Assembly: GCF_036711975.1 (NCBI RefSeq)
Contig: NC_091972.1
Span: 9,367,001 to 9,431,000, forward strand
From: Onthophagus taurus
Taxonomy: Eukaryota; Arthropoda; Insecta; Coleoptera; Scarabaeidae
DNA length: 64,000 nt
Direction: 5' to 3'
Shown in pieces: positions 1 to 11,545 of this stretch. Below the pieces are notes generated by a model, which saw nothing but the letters and a program-made list of their open reading frames with translations, had not been told where the DNA came from and did no database searches. Every line of letters begins with the position of its first letter. Positions within the stretch are counted from its first letter, which is position 1. The translations under genes were made by a program, and so were the position numbers.

Positions 1-322
1 GCAATAAAACCTTTTTTATGTATCTTGAACCGTGTTCTTACAATTAACCCTTCTAATCATGGAATGTATTCTGCCCCACCTTGTAGAAACTATCTTTTTG
101 AAGCTTTTTAAGTGTACTCCATCTAATTCTAAGATTTGACCTTACACTCTTGCCATTTTGGAAGACGGCAATAATTTCCATGATATTAATAAATTAATAA
201 TATTTGCAAACCTCAAGGTCAAGGTATTCTGATACTTGATTATAAAAGCATATCCAACTTGTGTTTATTTTATTGACATTATTAAACTTAATAGAAAATA
301 ACAAAATGTTTAAATTTTTTAG
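1..322. other. Intron sequence upstream of the first visible ADAMTS-like exon
   Basis: AT-rich sequence ending in a pyrimidine-rich stretch and an AG acceptor at 321-322, which opens the first visible exon of the ADAMTS-like gene. I see no coding exon here. The earlier exons of that gene must lie to the left of the window. Confidence 0.6.
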
Positions 323-3300
323 CACTGAGACACATAAACGGAACTTCGATTCTAAATGGAGACTGGATGTTCGCAAATAGTAAAACAACGGAAGGAGCTG
401 GTACAAAATTCAACTACAGGAAACAGGATGCGACCTCCCTAGAGACAATAACATCACCCGGACCCACGAACGTCCCGGTGGAAATAATGGTGGGTCCCGA
501 ATAGTATTTTTAGGTTAATTTATATTTTACGAACCACGGTGCCCGGGTAATGTATAAAAGAGGGGATGTGGAAAAGGAAACAGTTAGGACCCCTCGAGGC
601 TATTGTATTTTCAACTGGGTTTCCATTCGGAGGACATAAATTTTAACCTTTTTACAATTTTAATCCAATTTACTAATTAGAAATTTTTATTTCAGATTGT
701 AGCGTATCAACAAAATCCGGGTATTAAATACGGATATTCGGTGCCGCCGGAAACTGATGAACAAATCGCCCCACCATTAATCCAACAAATGTCAAACGAT
801 ATCGGTCTTGAACCGAGACGTTTGGATGTTAACCATCATCAGAAAGACGAAGGTAAACCGACTACTCATCGGAGAATTCGTCCACGAAGACGTTTTGCTT
901 GGAAAATAACCGGATTAGGACCGTGTACAAAAACTTGCGGTGGCGGAGTTCAAACCCCTATTTTAACTTGCGTAAGAGAAATATCCCAAACCCCAGTCCT
1001 CCAAAAACGTTGCAACCACTTAGAACGACCTCCAACCATCCCAGTTTCGTGTAACACACAAAAGTGCCCAGAAATAAATTGGGGCGGACATTGGGGGCCG
1101 TGTACTGGTTCTTGTGGGGAAGGTGTACAAAATTACCTTTTGAAATGTATGGAGGAGGAACCCCAAACCGGACGAATGCTGACTGTTGATGATGGAAGAT
1201 GTCCACAACCGAAACCAACAGCATCTAGTCGATCTTGTACATTACCGAGTTGTGAAAATAGTATTTTAAATGCACTTCCACAAACTGTTGAGGTTGACAA
1301 TAGAAAAAGTTATCATAAGTGGCATGTTAGTCCATGGAGTCAGGTAAGAAATGTATTTATAAAAAATAATTTCAAAGTCAAAACAAAATTTTTACCTAAA
1401 ATTCCAAGAAATTTTTCTTTCTCTCTTTAGTGTTCTGTTACTTGCGGAACAGGTCATCGTACAAGAGAAGTTTCATGTCCTTCAACGCAATGTCGTCCCG
1501 ATTTACGTCCAACACACGCAGAACATTGCGATGAAGGTCCTTGTCCCGATCCAACCGGAAAACCATCAAATTGGCTCCTAAGCGAATGGTCTCAATGTTC
1601 AGAAACTTGCGGTACCGGAAATCAAACGCGACGAGCTCATTGTTACCGCGATAATTGTAACGATGATGACGGAACTAAACCAGAAACTGTTCGAGCTTGT
1701 TCATCGGATAAAGAATGTTCAGGACGATGGTTTACTGGACCTTGGGGTCCTTGCTCCGATACATGCGATGGACAAGGAAGGGAAATTCGGGAGGTTCTTT
1801 GTGTTATTAAGGTTAAAGGGCAGACGAGATTGGGGGTTGAGATGATGTGTCCTGGTCATAATCGACCGGAAAGTGAAAGGTCATGTCGGGGACATTGTAA
1901 CCCGACGTGGTATTCAGGGGAGTGGAGCGTTTGCGATGGAAATTGTCCGGAGGGGAGTCAAAGTAGGGAGGTTAGATGTTTTGATGTTAACGGGAGGTAT
2001 TCGGCCGCTTGTAATGTAGAAGAAATGCCGAATTCAAGGAGGGATTGTGTCTGTAATAAAAAAGAGGATCATCGGGATCATAGGTATAAACCTGTTCAAG
2101 ATGAACCACCTGTAGATAGTAAGTAAATACAATCTTCTTAAAAAATAATAAAGATTTGAATTTTATTGTAAATTGATCTCACATTTTCGAATATAGTCTG
2201 AAAGAAACTTATTACAAAATTAATAATCTTCTTTATTTCTTAATTGCAATCAATTTACCTACGGTATGCAAAAAGAGAAATTAGCTACACCTTTTTGTGT
2301 AATTCAACACAGTCGTTCGTTTAATTATATTCAAAACAACGATTCTTTTGTGCGTCTTAAATAATTCGTATCCCTTCTCGTAAATCGTGACGCGCAGAAA
2401 ATTTGACGATTCAATCATCTTTCTTCTCTTTGATGGTAATTTAAAAGTGACATTCTCAATGATTAAGCTATTTAGAGTTCGATTATCCTACTTTAAAGCT
2501 TAGCAATAATAGAATATGTTCAGTAAAATCAGCGATGCGTTCATAACCCTTACTCGATTCAAACTGATTTAATAACAGTCCTTCATTACGGTAACAGTTA
2601 TTTGTTATTTTTACTCGGGTTTATGACAATGTTTAACTATTTAAAATAGACTTATTTTTTTACATCAAAAATGATGGCAGATTTCATATAAATTCTAAAT
2701 ATCAGGAAAACTACTACAGTTAGATATATGACATACCTATCATTAATTAAAGATAACTTGATGGGCAATTCAACCAGCACACAATATACAGGCTGTTCCA
2801 TTTAAAAAACTTATGAAAAAGCCATTTGAAAAACAACTAAAGTAACTAAACTTTATGAACACGCTGTATAGTGTATCTAATATCTTTGGATACTATCATA
2901 TACCTACTGGCTTTGACTATTATCTGAAAAAATGTCGTTTTTACATAGTTTTTAAAAAGATCCTGCAATGGACACATTTTGGAAAAACAATTGCATATCT
3001 CTGGAACTATGAACGCTTTGAGTTAGTAACATATACGGTTGTATAAACAAATTTAATTGTATTCATAACATGCTGAAATATACAGGATGTTCCATTTAAA
3101 AAAATCTACATACTTTCCTAAATGGAACACCCTGTATAAGTGAAAATAATTTTGCGTAATATAAAATGGTGAGTAAAACAGCTTTTGTATAAAACATTTT
3201 TTTCTTTCTCAAACGGTTTAGCAACTATTGTCCGCCGGTATACTAATAACTCATCCTGTATACTGTTTTGTTCTTGTTTGATATTTTATTATCATTTTCT

Positions 3301-3608
3301 TTTTGATTTTTTCCCATGTTTTTGTGGCAATTTTTCTTAAAACACAATTATAGAGGTGTAATCAAACTTTGGCTATTTAAATATTAATAAAATTAAATAT
3401 GTAAATTCATTAATATATTCATTATCACATTATTTTTAAAAGAATTCAAGACAATCTTTTTAGAAAATTATTTTTTTTAACAGGAAATTGTGTGGACAAA
3501 GTAAAAACTTGTCACTTGGCTGTACAAGCAAGGCTTTGCCGTTACGATTACTACACAACCCACTGTTGCGTATCCTGTAATAAGGCTGGACAAGATCTAC
3601 AACAGTAA
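323..3608 (+). CDS. ADAMTS-like secreted matrix protein, 3' part (spacer, six TSP1 repeats, PLAC)
   Basis: This is the 3' part of an ADAMTS-like gene; the 5' exons are outside the window. The exons read 323-489, 696-1343, 1431-2118 and 3484-3608 (TAA), and all junctions keep phase. The first exon encodes the ADAMTS spacer domain (LNGDWMFANSK), which continues across the junction into AYQQNPGIKYGY. Six thrombospondin type-1 modules follow, marked by WxxC/CGxG signatures such as GLGPCTKTCGGG, WGPCTGSCGEG, WSQCSVTCGTG and WSQCSETCGTG. The last exon is a cysteine-rich PLAC domain (CHLAVQARLCRYDYYTTHCC) just before the stop. No metalloprotease domain is visible, but one could lie upstream. The spacer-TSP1-PLAC order fits insect nolo-type ADAMTSL proteins and vertebrate ADAMTSL/THSD4, which are extracellular-matrix glycoproteins; papilin would have Kunitz domains, and none are seen. 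The class is secure; the exact orthologue is not. Confidence 0.88.
2787..3136. repeat. MITE-like element with TACAGGxTGTTCC inverted ends
   Basis: The left end reads TACAGGCTGTTCCATTTA. The right end is the inverted complement, TAAATGGAACACCCTGTA, ending at 3136. Both ends are flanked by TA, as in Tc1/mariner-type insertions. A second left end at 3081 (TACAGGATGTTCC) pairs with the same right end to make a 56-bp mini-hairpin, so this may be one MITE nested in another. A lone related end (AATGGAACATCCTGTA) appears near 42441-42456. The element lies in the last intron of the ADAMTS-like gene. Confidence 0.5.
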
Positions 3609-5223
3609 ATTGTCAAAAAAAATCGGTTTTTGGTTTGAGAAAAAAGTGTTGGATCAGTAGAAGAAAGAAAACGCTGTGATTGGTTCTTTTTTTTGTAAGA
3701 AGTTTTCTTTAAACTTTTAAGACAGGTAAGTTGAGTAAAAACAGTTAAGTTTAAAGAAAGAGGGTGTATTAAAAAAAAACGGTTTTGAAAAGGGGACGAA
3801 AAGGAAAAATTACGAAAGCGAAAACGAATAAGCAATAATTAAACAAAATAATACCTTTTTTTATGGAGATATGCATGATTAACAACTAATAATAATTTTA
3901 GATGATTAATACAAAAATAAATTAAAATAATTCGCGCACCTTCCCCTTTTTTATAAATTTACTCGTAAATAGTGTAAATCGCTTTGTAAATTTCTCTCGA
4001 TAATAAAAAAATATACGTAAATGGAGTGGTTATAAAAATCATTTCTCTCAATACTCAAAGATCGCGCCATCTAATGAGTACATACAGAAAAGTGATTTTA
4101 TAGTGATTCTTTGTAAAAGAGGAATTTACAAAAAATTTTAGATGTCTGTGATTGTCTTATACTATTAACATTTCACTTACTTAAACTAGGTTTATTTTTT
4201 TTATAGTCGAATAGCTCTAATTTTTAATGATTAAAGCTAGAAAAATAATAATTGTTAGCTTCCCCCTTGATAATAATTAAATTAAATAAATAAATCAAAA
4301 TCAGTCGCTAAAACTACCATTAGACTAATGTAATAGATCAATTTCTATGTAGGGCTTGTCAATTATTGTTATTATTACCTTGTATTTAACTAATTATTAC
4401 CTTATAATTAATAATTTACAATTTGTATTGAATAATCATTACGCGTATTTAATTAATTAATTGTAACTTTTTGCACTGCCATTCTGAGTTAGAATCGAAA
4501 GAAAAAAAAAGTACCCAAAGAAACGTTTTTATTTTTTGAGTTTTAGCAATTTTTTTAAGTATTGTGTTGAATAAAATAAAATCTAGAAAAAAATGAATTA
4601 AAATAAACCCGACAAGATTCTTTTTGTTATCTTATCGGGTTTGTTTTAAACGTTTTTGGATGTTATAAAATATTAATATGTGCTACTTTTAACGATAATG
4701 TCATGAATAAAAGTATTACTAGGCTTCCGTTTTCTGTATTTATTAGTTATAAAAAAAAATATTAAAAAACGTCGATGATTAAATGAAAATAATAATAAAA
4801 ACGATGTGGATGTTTTGTTTAAAAATTTTATTGAAAAATTCCTCCTTATAAATTGTTAAGGTATGATTCATACCTTAAATTTAATTGATTTTCTTTTAAT
4901 TTTTTAAGTTTGTAATACTGATACAATAAAAATTGATTGATTGTTCATTTCGTTAGTCATCAAATAAATTAAATTTTTTTTATCACAATGTTTTTTCTTT
5001 TGTGGTTATCTTTTCCTTTTTATCACTCATCTCCACTTAAAGTTTTCCTTTCCTCCTCATTTTCAACAGGATGTTGATCCAAAAAAATTAAACTTTTTGG
5101 TCTATTGACTCCGATTAATTCCAAAGGTAAACCTTTTTTTGAATTATCCTGGAAGAGGAGAGGACTTTGCAATAAAAAAAATTAAACACAAATTAAAATA
5201 ATGTTGAGACTCGTTAATTAGAA
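3609..5223. other. 3' UTR of the ADAMTS-like gene and convergent intergenic DNA
   Basis: Very AT-rich stretch without a credible coding region, lying between two convergent genes. It holds several possible AATAAA signals. One imperfect hairpin stands out at about 4604-4643: AAACCCGACAAGAT pairs with ATCTTATCGGGTTT across a loop of about 10 bases with one mismatch. If the UTR reaches that far, this could be a transcript-end structure. Confidence 0.45.
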
Positions 5224-7068
5224 TCATTTATTTACAATACTTCGTATTTGTTTGTAAGCCGAAATAAAAGATGTTATCAGCGACCAACAGCAAATTATAC
5301 AAGCTGCAACAGTTGCGGAATTTCTTGTTGTTGAGCTGGTTAATTGTTTATAAGGATCCGTGTAATAACCCAAACACAATGCGGCTATGCAAAAAGTATA
5401 AGTGATAATTCCAATCAAATTGTGTGTAAATTTAAGTATTACTGGCCGAATATAACCAGAAAATGTGTTTGAAAATGCACCCAGTAATCCCAAAATAAGA
5501 GATAAAGAAAGAAAAATCAATGCCATAAGTCCTAAAAAAAATTTTAATTTATTTAAGTTAAACAAATTATTTTTAATATTTATTTACCAATTATGCCATG
5601 ATCAGATTCAAAGTGCCCGGTTAATTTAGTTCTATTTATTTCAATAGATATTCCAGTAATAATACAAACAGTCCCGATTGCTATTAAAACACCATGTATC
5701 CAATATCGAGATTTTTTCTCTAAATCTTGTGACCAAACATTATCTCCAGCGAAAAGTATTAACGATTCTGCTAAGAAGAAAACCTGCCAAAAAATCAGAT
5801 AATCAAATTAATAATACATCATATCTCACTGAAATCAATATAGATTAGAAATGATTACTCACTGTAAATGAGTAATCGATTAATAATTAACAGAAAAATA
5901 TTAAAAATAATCATTCCTATTAATATAATTACACCTAAAATTATAATACAGTAAAACCTCGATGTAACGGATTAATATGAAAATGGGAGTGTTTAGTTTT
6001 AGTTCAATGAAAAATATACAACAATCTAACGCTAAATAAAAACTAGAAATAGCAGTAGCATTAGAACTAACACTAGACATAGAACTAGAAACATTCGAGA
6101 TTAGTACTTAAGACGGCTAAACTCGAATGATTCTAGTTCTACGTCTAGTGTTAGTTCTACTTTTTGTTCAATAAAAATATATAACAATCTACTGATGAAT
6201 CACAATTAAAACTAGAACTAACACTAGACTTACGATTAGAACTAGAAAGTCACAGGTTTAGCCGTGCGTCTTCAGACGCACGTCTAGTGTGAATAACACT
6301 GAATAACAACTAAAACTAGAACTAACACTAGCATTAGAACTCATACTAGATCTAAAACTATCATGAATGATAACATTATTATCAACTGCATCGTTGCAGT
6401 AGTTATCGTAGTTTTACTATATTAATATTAAGTGATTATCGATATTTACACACTAAATCAATGAGATTTTAAGATAAAATACTAAGATTCTATAATCCAT
6501 AAAAAATTATGTACATCCAAAAGCAATCCTAAAACCGTTTCTTTTGCAATTTTAAATTTTAAACGTCAATTAAACGTCAAACGTCAAATACAGCTGATTT
6601 TAACAATGCTAACATCTTAATTATTAATTTTATTAAGAACTTAATTAATATTAATTTATGGATTTCTTTAAAGATTTAAATAACAAAAAAATTCTATATC
6701 GCTTGGTCAAATATTAAAAGGTATAAAACATTTATTATTAAATTGACGTCTAACCTAAAATATATTTTAATAATTTTGACATTTAAAACGTCAAAAAATA
6801 CAAATCTTAACTTTCTACTTCATTACGTTTCCATGAATTTTTATTTTTAATCTTAATCAAGATAAAATTGTTAAAATAACCAACAAAAATGACTTACACC
6901 GATTGTACAGAAAATAATGTGCCCAATAAGTTGATTATGAAAAACAATATTATAATCAATTGGTATCCAAATGGTGAATATAACCACGACGGCTAAAGCT
7001 TGATGAAAAAGTGTGTTTAAAATCCATCGTCCACGTTGAACTGGTGCCGACCAAGTGCTACTATTCAT
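5224..7068 (-). CDS. Cytochrome b561 domain protein, CYB561D2-type transmembrane ferric/ascorbate reductase
   Basis: Complete three-exon gene: 7068-6898 (ATG at 7066-7068, donor GTAAGT), 5783-5588 and 5531-5224. The 675 bases encode 224 residues, close to the roughly 222 usual for CYB561D2. The product is a multi-pass membrane protein with about six hydrophobic segments. Conserved histidines of the two-haem b561 core are visible: 44/50 (FHNQLIGHIIF), 87 (RYWIHGVL), 114/119 (GHFESDHGIIG) and 159 (LKFTHNLIG). Known relatives pass electrons from cytosolic ascorbate across endomembranes to monodehydroascorbate or ferric iron. Intron 1 (about 1.1 kb) contains a palindromic repeat cluster. The gene starts divergently from lolal, with 590 bp between the start codons. 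Which histidine of the first pair is the ligand is unclear. Confidence 0.88.
5985..6375. repeat. Palindromic CTAGAACTAACACTAG repeat cluster, copy 1
   Basis: Nested inverted and direct copies of a motif family reading roughly AACTAGAACTAACACTAGA on one strand and its complement on the other, with short cores such as GACGGCTAAACTCGAATG. A perfect 18-bp palindrome, GTGCGTCTTCAGACGCAC, lies at about 6264-6281. The same family recurs near 48.3-48.7 kb and 62.0-62.3 kb. The block is inside intron 1 of the cytochrome b561 gene and has no coding potential. Confidence 0.7.
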
Positions 7069-7658
7069 TTTTTACCATCAAAATAATAATTGTGGTTTTG
7101 AATAAGTTTTGTATTGAGTCGAACGTATTTCTACCGATTACTTGTTTATTCTGAATCTCAAAAAGGTATTTTAATGAATCTTATCTAACGCGTAATGATA
7201 ATCTATTTGTTCTGATAAAAAAAAGATAAGGTAACAATATCAATGAAAATAAAAATATTGAAATTCCCTCCTTTCTTTTCGCAACCAATTTCAGATCGGT
7301 TCCCACCAACTTAAAAATAATTATACACAAACATCCCTAGATTTCACACAGAAAAGAAAGTAATAACACCGGTTGGTACATCAAAATTAAAACAGCGCTT
7401 GCGTAATAGGTTTGTTTAGCAGAATGCTAATGACTGCCTAATTTCTTTCTAAATTCCCCCGATAACGAATTTCTTCAATCTTAAAAATTCTCTACCGATT
7501 TAAGTTATAAACGCTCCAAGGTAAGTTTCAAATATGGCGATAATGTCCGTTCAGTTGTTTTTAACAACAGCAAAAATAAGGTTATGTAAAGACAAAGTTT
7601 GACGATTTCTTTGAGTTAGGTTAAGGGGCTAAAACCTTTTCTTCAACATTCTAATACG
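7069..7658. promoter_or_regulatory. Shared upstream region between cytochrome b561 gene and lolal
   Basis: 590 bases separate the two divergent start codons, so the region should contain both 5' UTRs and promoters. A donor-like AAGGTAAGT at about 7518-7526 suggests that lolal may have a non-coding first exon. No TATA box could be assigned with confidence. The call rests on geometry rather than on recognised factor sites. Confidence 0.45.
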
Positions 7659-8096
7659 ATGGCGGACCAACAGCAATTCTTTTTAAAATGGAACGATTTC
7701 CAAAGCAATATGGTTACTTCTTTTCGGCATTTACGAGATGAAAAAAGTTTCACCGATGTTACTTTAGCTTGCGAGGGGCAAACTTGTAAAGCTCATAAAA
7801 TGGTACTATCCGCATGCAGCCCGTATTTTAAAAGCTTATTAGAGGTAAAAATCGTTAAAATTTAATAATTATAGTTAGTTTTGTTAATGTTATTTTCTTT
7901 CAAGGAAAATCCTTCAAAACATCCGATAATAATCCTTAAAGATGTTGCTTACAGTCATTTACAAGCAATTTTAGAATTTATGTACGCTGGTGAAGTGAAC
8001 GTAAGTCAAGAACAATTACCTGCCTTCTTAAAAACAGCAGATCGACTAAAAGTGAAAGGGTTAGCAGAGGCTCCTCCAGCAATAAAACATGAATAG
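7659..8096 (+). CDS. lolal: BTB/POZ-only protein lolal (batman)
   Basis: Two exons, 7659-7844 and 7905-8096 (TAG), encode 125 residues; the Drosophila protein has about 127. Almost the whole product is one BTB domain: FFLKWNDFQSNMVTSFRHL, then FTDVTLACEGQTCKAHKMVL, then the second-exon half IIILKDVAYSHLQAILEF. The tail ends KHE with no zinc finger. Known relatives work as nuclear BTB adaptors with GAGA factor and Polycomb/Trithorax proteins in gene silencing. Lack of a DNA-binding domain and near-identity to lolal separate it from lola, tramtrack, broad and mod(mdg4). The start is fixed by MADQQQFF, which matches the family's N-terminus. The intron is only 60 bp. Confidence 0.93.
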
Positions 8097-9030
8097 TTTT
8101 CACAATTTGACTGTTTAAAGCTTTTTTCTTTATAAAAAATGTACTTTAAATTTAAATCTTACAATGAAATTAGGTTTGCATATTTTCCATATCGAATTAC
8201 TTGATCATTTATTTTTTTCTTTTCTTTTAGTGATGGTTTAATTATTTAAAGTTTAACTTGTTACCAATAGTTTGTTTTCCACCCAATTTTTTTAATTTCC
8301 TTCTCATTGTTTTTTTTTGTTTTGGCTCATTTACACTATGTAATTAATTTTGATTAATTTAAATTTAAAACTAATTAATATTTGTAGCATTTAGAGAAAT
8401 TATTAACAATTCGTTTTCTTTTTATATTTTTGTAAAAAATTAAGATGGATATTTTATATAGATAATAATGAGAATAAATAATTGTTATTATACATTTTTA
8501 TACTTGATGATAAAATGAAAATAGTAATTAATTGAAAAAAAAAATGTTTATTTTTCAAATTGTTAATTTAGGGTTTAATTTCTGTGTTTTTTTTTCAGTT
8601 ATTTTGCATTTAATTAAAATTAATTTTGTCACAAAGAAACAAATTAAAAAAATACAATACTCTAAGGAATGAAATATATTTCTTGTGGAATATAATAATT
8701 ATATTAGATATTATTAAAATAAAGAATATTTCTATTTAAATTTAATTTGTTAAAATAACCTTAACAGTTATTGTTTCTTTGGAAACATTTATTTGATATA
8801 ATTCCAGAGAGGCGGGTAGGATTTATGATAGAATGTTTGGAAATTATACAGTATCCTTCCTGCTTGACCTTAATTCAGTTCGTGAAACTTCAAAATTGTT
8901 GAAAACGCCTTGATTTTATTGATTAAGATTCAAACTCAAAAAAGACCCACTCTAAGCTCTACTCATTAGAGATAAATCTATAAACATCTAGGATAATTTT
9001 ACGAAAAGTGAATCTTCGTCACCAAATATT
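8097..9030. other. lolal 3' UTR and AT-rich spacer
   Basis: Strongly AT-rich sequence with several AATAAA-like words (for example around 8473-8478) and long T or A runs. No coding region, tRNA or clear repeat boundary is visible. Mobile-element sequence begins just beyond it. Confidence 0.5.
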
Positions 9031-9039
9031 GATCTAAAA

Positions 9040-9990
9040 CCAAATGAAAGGAGAATTCTACGAGCAATGCGAAGGGGTAGCCATGGGATCATCTCTGTCA
9101 CCTGTAATCGCCAATTTTTACATGAAGATGTTTGAAGAGGAAACTGAAGCTATGGCTCCGTTATGTCGATGACACTATCGTGATCTGGTAACACGGAAAA
9201 GAGCAACTCCACAAATGTCTAGATCACCTAAACTCACAGCACCACATGATAAAATTTACCATGGAAACGGAAACTACAAAACAGTTACCATTCTTGGATG
9301 TGTTGGTCACTAGGAAGACAGATGGGGGCATGGAACTATATATCAGAAGAGGTCCGTGATTCAAGCCTTATTCCAGCGGGCAGAGAGGATATGTGATAAA
9401 GAAAACGTAAAGAAAGAAGACAGTTTTTTACAAGATATACTGCAGAAGAACGGCTATACGATAAGGGATATCCAACAAGCCACCAAACCACGCAAATAGA
9501 GGAAAGATTCGATAAGTACTACGAAAAGTACTACGAAAAAATACTACCAGCCGGTTTTATCTGCCTTCCTATCGTGCAGTTGCGGGAAGTATTATGTTGG
9601 CCAAACTGGACGTAACGTCGAAAACTGGACTGAATAAAATCCAACAATCTGCAGTCGCGGAGCATTGCCACAAAGGAGGACGCACCATGGAGTTCGACAA
9701 AACTAAAGTGCTAGCAAGAACCGGACATTACTTCCAAAGAATGACGAGAGAGGGGATAGAGATTCATCGGCATGGGAATAACATGAATAGAAAGGACGGC
9801 TGGAAACTCAGCCGCACATGGAAGATCTCCACCTGGATTTGACAAAAGCAACTTAGTTGACAATTAGACACTAATTAGTTATTAATTATCTTTTTATGTA
9901 TTTATAGCTAACATTTTTACCGATTTCGTCACTTCGAACTTGTTTCTGAAGAAGGTTGCAACATGGCATTCGAAACGTCAAACACTTTTT
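9040..9990 (+). mobile_element. Degenerate Penelope-like retroelement (reverse transcriptase + GIY-YIG)
   Basis: Reading across several frameshifts and stops, the plus strand gives reverse-transcriptase pieces in order. They are a GVAMGSSLSPVIANFYMK block, the catalytic WLRYVDDTIVIW block (about 9154-9189), a QLPFLDVLVTRK block and an NGYTIRDIQQA block. The GIY-YIG endonuclease core KYYVGQTGRNV follows at about 9588-9620, and a final open stretch runs to 9842 (SAVAEHCHKG...). An RT followed by GIY-YIG is the hallmark of Penelope-like elements. The sequence about 9950-9980 (GCAACATGGCATTCGAAACG) resembles the usual end of such coding regions. The element is truncated at its 5' end, has internal deletions and is certainly inactive. 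Confidence 0.82.
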
Positions 9991-10206
9991 CAAAAAACGC
10001 ACGGCTTAACCCGAAAGTTTCTGGTGATAGTGCTGTAGTTTTAGTCTAAGTAAGGGTTAGTTCGACAACTTTAAAAATCATCATAGCCTTCACAATTTGA
10101 AATTCTGCTTCAGCCGATCATGGGGCAGCAAAGTTGCATCCAGAATCCCTAAAAAGGATAATTCAAGATGGATATTATGTCCAGCAGTAAGTATTCATGA
10201 ACAGTA

Positions 10207-11010
10207 GCGCCGTGAATTGAAAAAATTCACATTGAATGGTTGCTGGAGAAAAATCTGGCAAAATGTTGTCACATCAGAGAAGGATGATGAAAATTTGCAG
10301 AAAGACATTCAGACTACAGTACCTTCAGAACGGTCGTTACAAGGAGATGGTTTTAATGACCATCATCCAACTATCAGATATTGAAGAGCTACTTGAGTCA
10401 CATGATTCTGCACCGACAGATGAAGAGCTGCAGATTTAGTAACTGATGGTAATCATGAATGCAATGACAGTGATGAAAATAACGAAAACACGTTTCCAGC
10501 TTTGTTACTTTTCAAAACAATTAATAAATATTTAGAAATGGAAGAAAGACTAACACATATGTTGATAGAAAAGGATCCTATAACACAAAAAAAGTGAAAG
10601 GCACCGTGAGATCCACAGTGCCTTAGCAACGTAGAAGCTGTTGCAACAGAGACTCAAATCTGGCCAAATGTTGTCACATCAGAGAAGGATTATGAGAACT
10701 TGCAGAATGACATCAAGGCTACAATACCTTTAGGACGGTCGTTACAAGGAGATTTTAGTGACCATCGTTCAACTGTTAGATATTGAAGATCTACTTCAGT
10801 CACATGATTCTGAACTAAAAGAAGAAGATCTGGTAGATTTAGTAACTAATGAATGCAGTGATAGTGATGAAAGTAACGAAAACACTTTTCCAGCTATGTT
10901 ACTTCTTGTCAGATATTGAAGAGCTGCTTGAATCACGTGATTCTGCACTGAAAGATGAAGTGCTGACAGATGTAGTAACTGATGATAATTATAAATGCAG
11001 TGATATTGTT
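10207..11010 (+). pseudogene. Duplicated tail of a Tigger/jerky-like DDE transposase
   Basis: Two related blocks (about 10207-10505 and 10651-11005) share phrases reading CWRKIWQNVVTSEKD, SDIEELLESHDSA and DEELxDLVTD. The SDIEELLES segment appears a further time near 10913. The pattern W..W plus an acidic DIEELLESH...LT.EEL stretch is typical of the C-terminal part of Tigger/pogo (CENP-B/jerky-like) transposases. All copies carry stops and small shifts. No catalytic DDE core or terminal repeats were found, so this is a rearranged fragment. Confidence 0.5.
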
Positions 11011-11108
11011 AAAGACATAACGTGGGATCTGTAATGCCTTAACACCATACAACCTTTTGCAACAAAATGAAACAAAACAACGCAGTCACACATTTTTTTA
11101 TCTTAAGC

Positions 11109-11545
11109 GCGGGCCACACTAGCCTGTTTGCTAGCCGCAACCAATCAGCAGCAGGCAGTAGCATGCTGCAAGCAGCGGAGGGCAACCCGGTCGCACTGTC
11201 TGCTTCTACTCGCCATTTCGTTTAGTCGCTTTCAGCAACCATGTTGTCTGTGGGTCCACGTAAACAATTAATTAAGCATTTGTTAAGGGTTGGTTAACAG
11301 AACAGACATTAAACATAAACAAAGGACCACGTGTTGGTTTACTCGCAGCTAATGCGCTGCTTGAGTGGTTAGAAAGCGCTGTTCTAGTCGCCGCTGCTTG
11401 ACTACCAAAATAGAACATGTACAATTTCACCCAGCTGACAGATACTTGCCGCGCCGGCTGGCGGCAAATTTTATGCTCACACCAAGTTGATTGATGGCTG
11501 ACAGTAGCGGCTTCCACAACTCGCGGCTGGCAGGCAGCCTAGTCA
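11109..11545. repeat. GC-rich element with imperfect inverted ends
   Basis: The left end (CACTAGCCTGTTTGCTAGCC, from about 11117) and the reverse complement of the right end (GACTAGGCTGCCTGCCAGCC, near 11525-11545) match at most positions. The interior is much more GC-rich than its surroundings and repeats short GCAGGCAG/GCCGC words. This suggests a non-autonomous DNA transposon or a foreign-composition insert. I could not fix target-site duplications. Confidence 0.4.

Noticed and set aside
323..3608. Papilin
   Set aside because: The spacer, TSP1 and PLAC domains are shared, but no Kunitz or immunoglobulin domains lie between the TSP1 repeats and PLAC.
7659..8096. lola, broad, tramtrack or mod(mdg4) BTB exon
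   Set aside because: The BTB sequence matches lolal far better and the frame ends with a stop just after the domain, with no zinc-finger exon.
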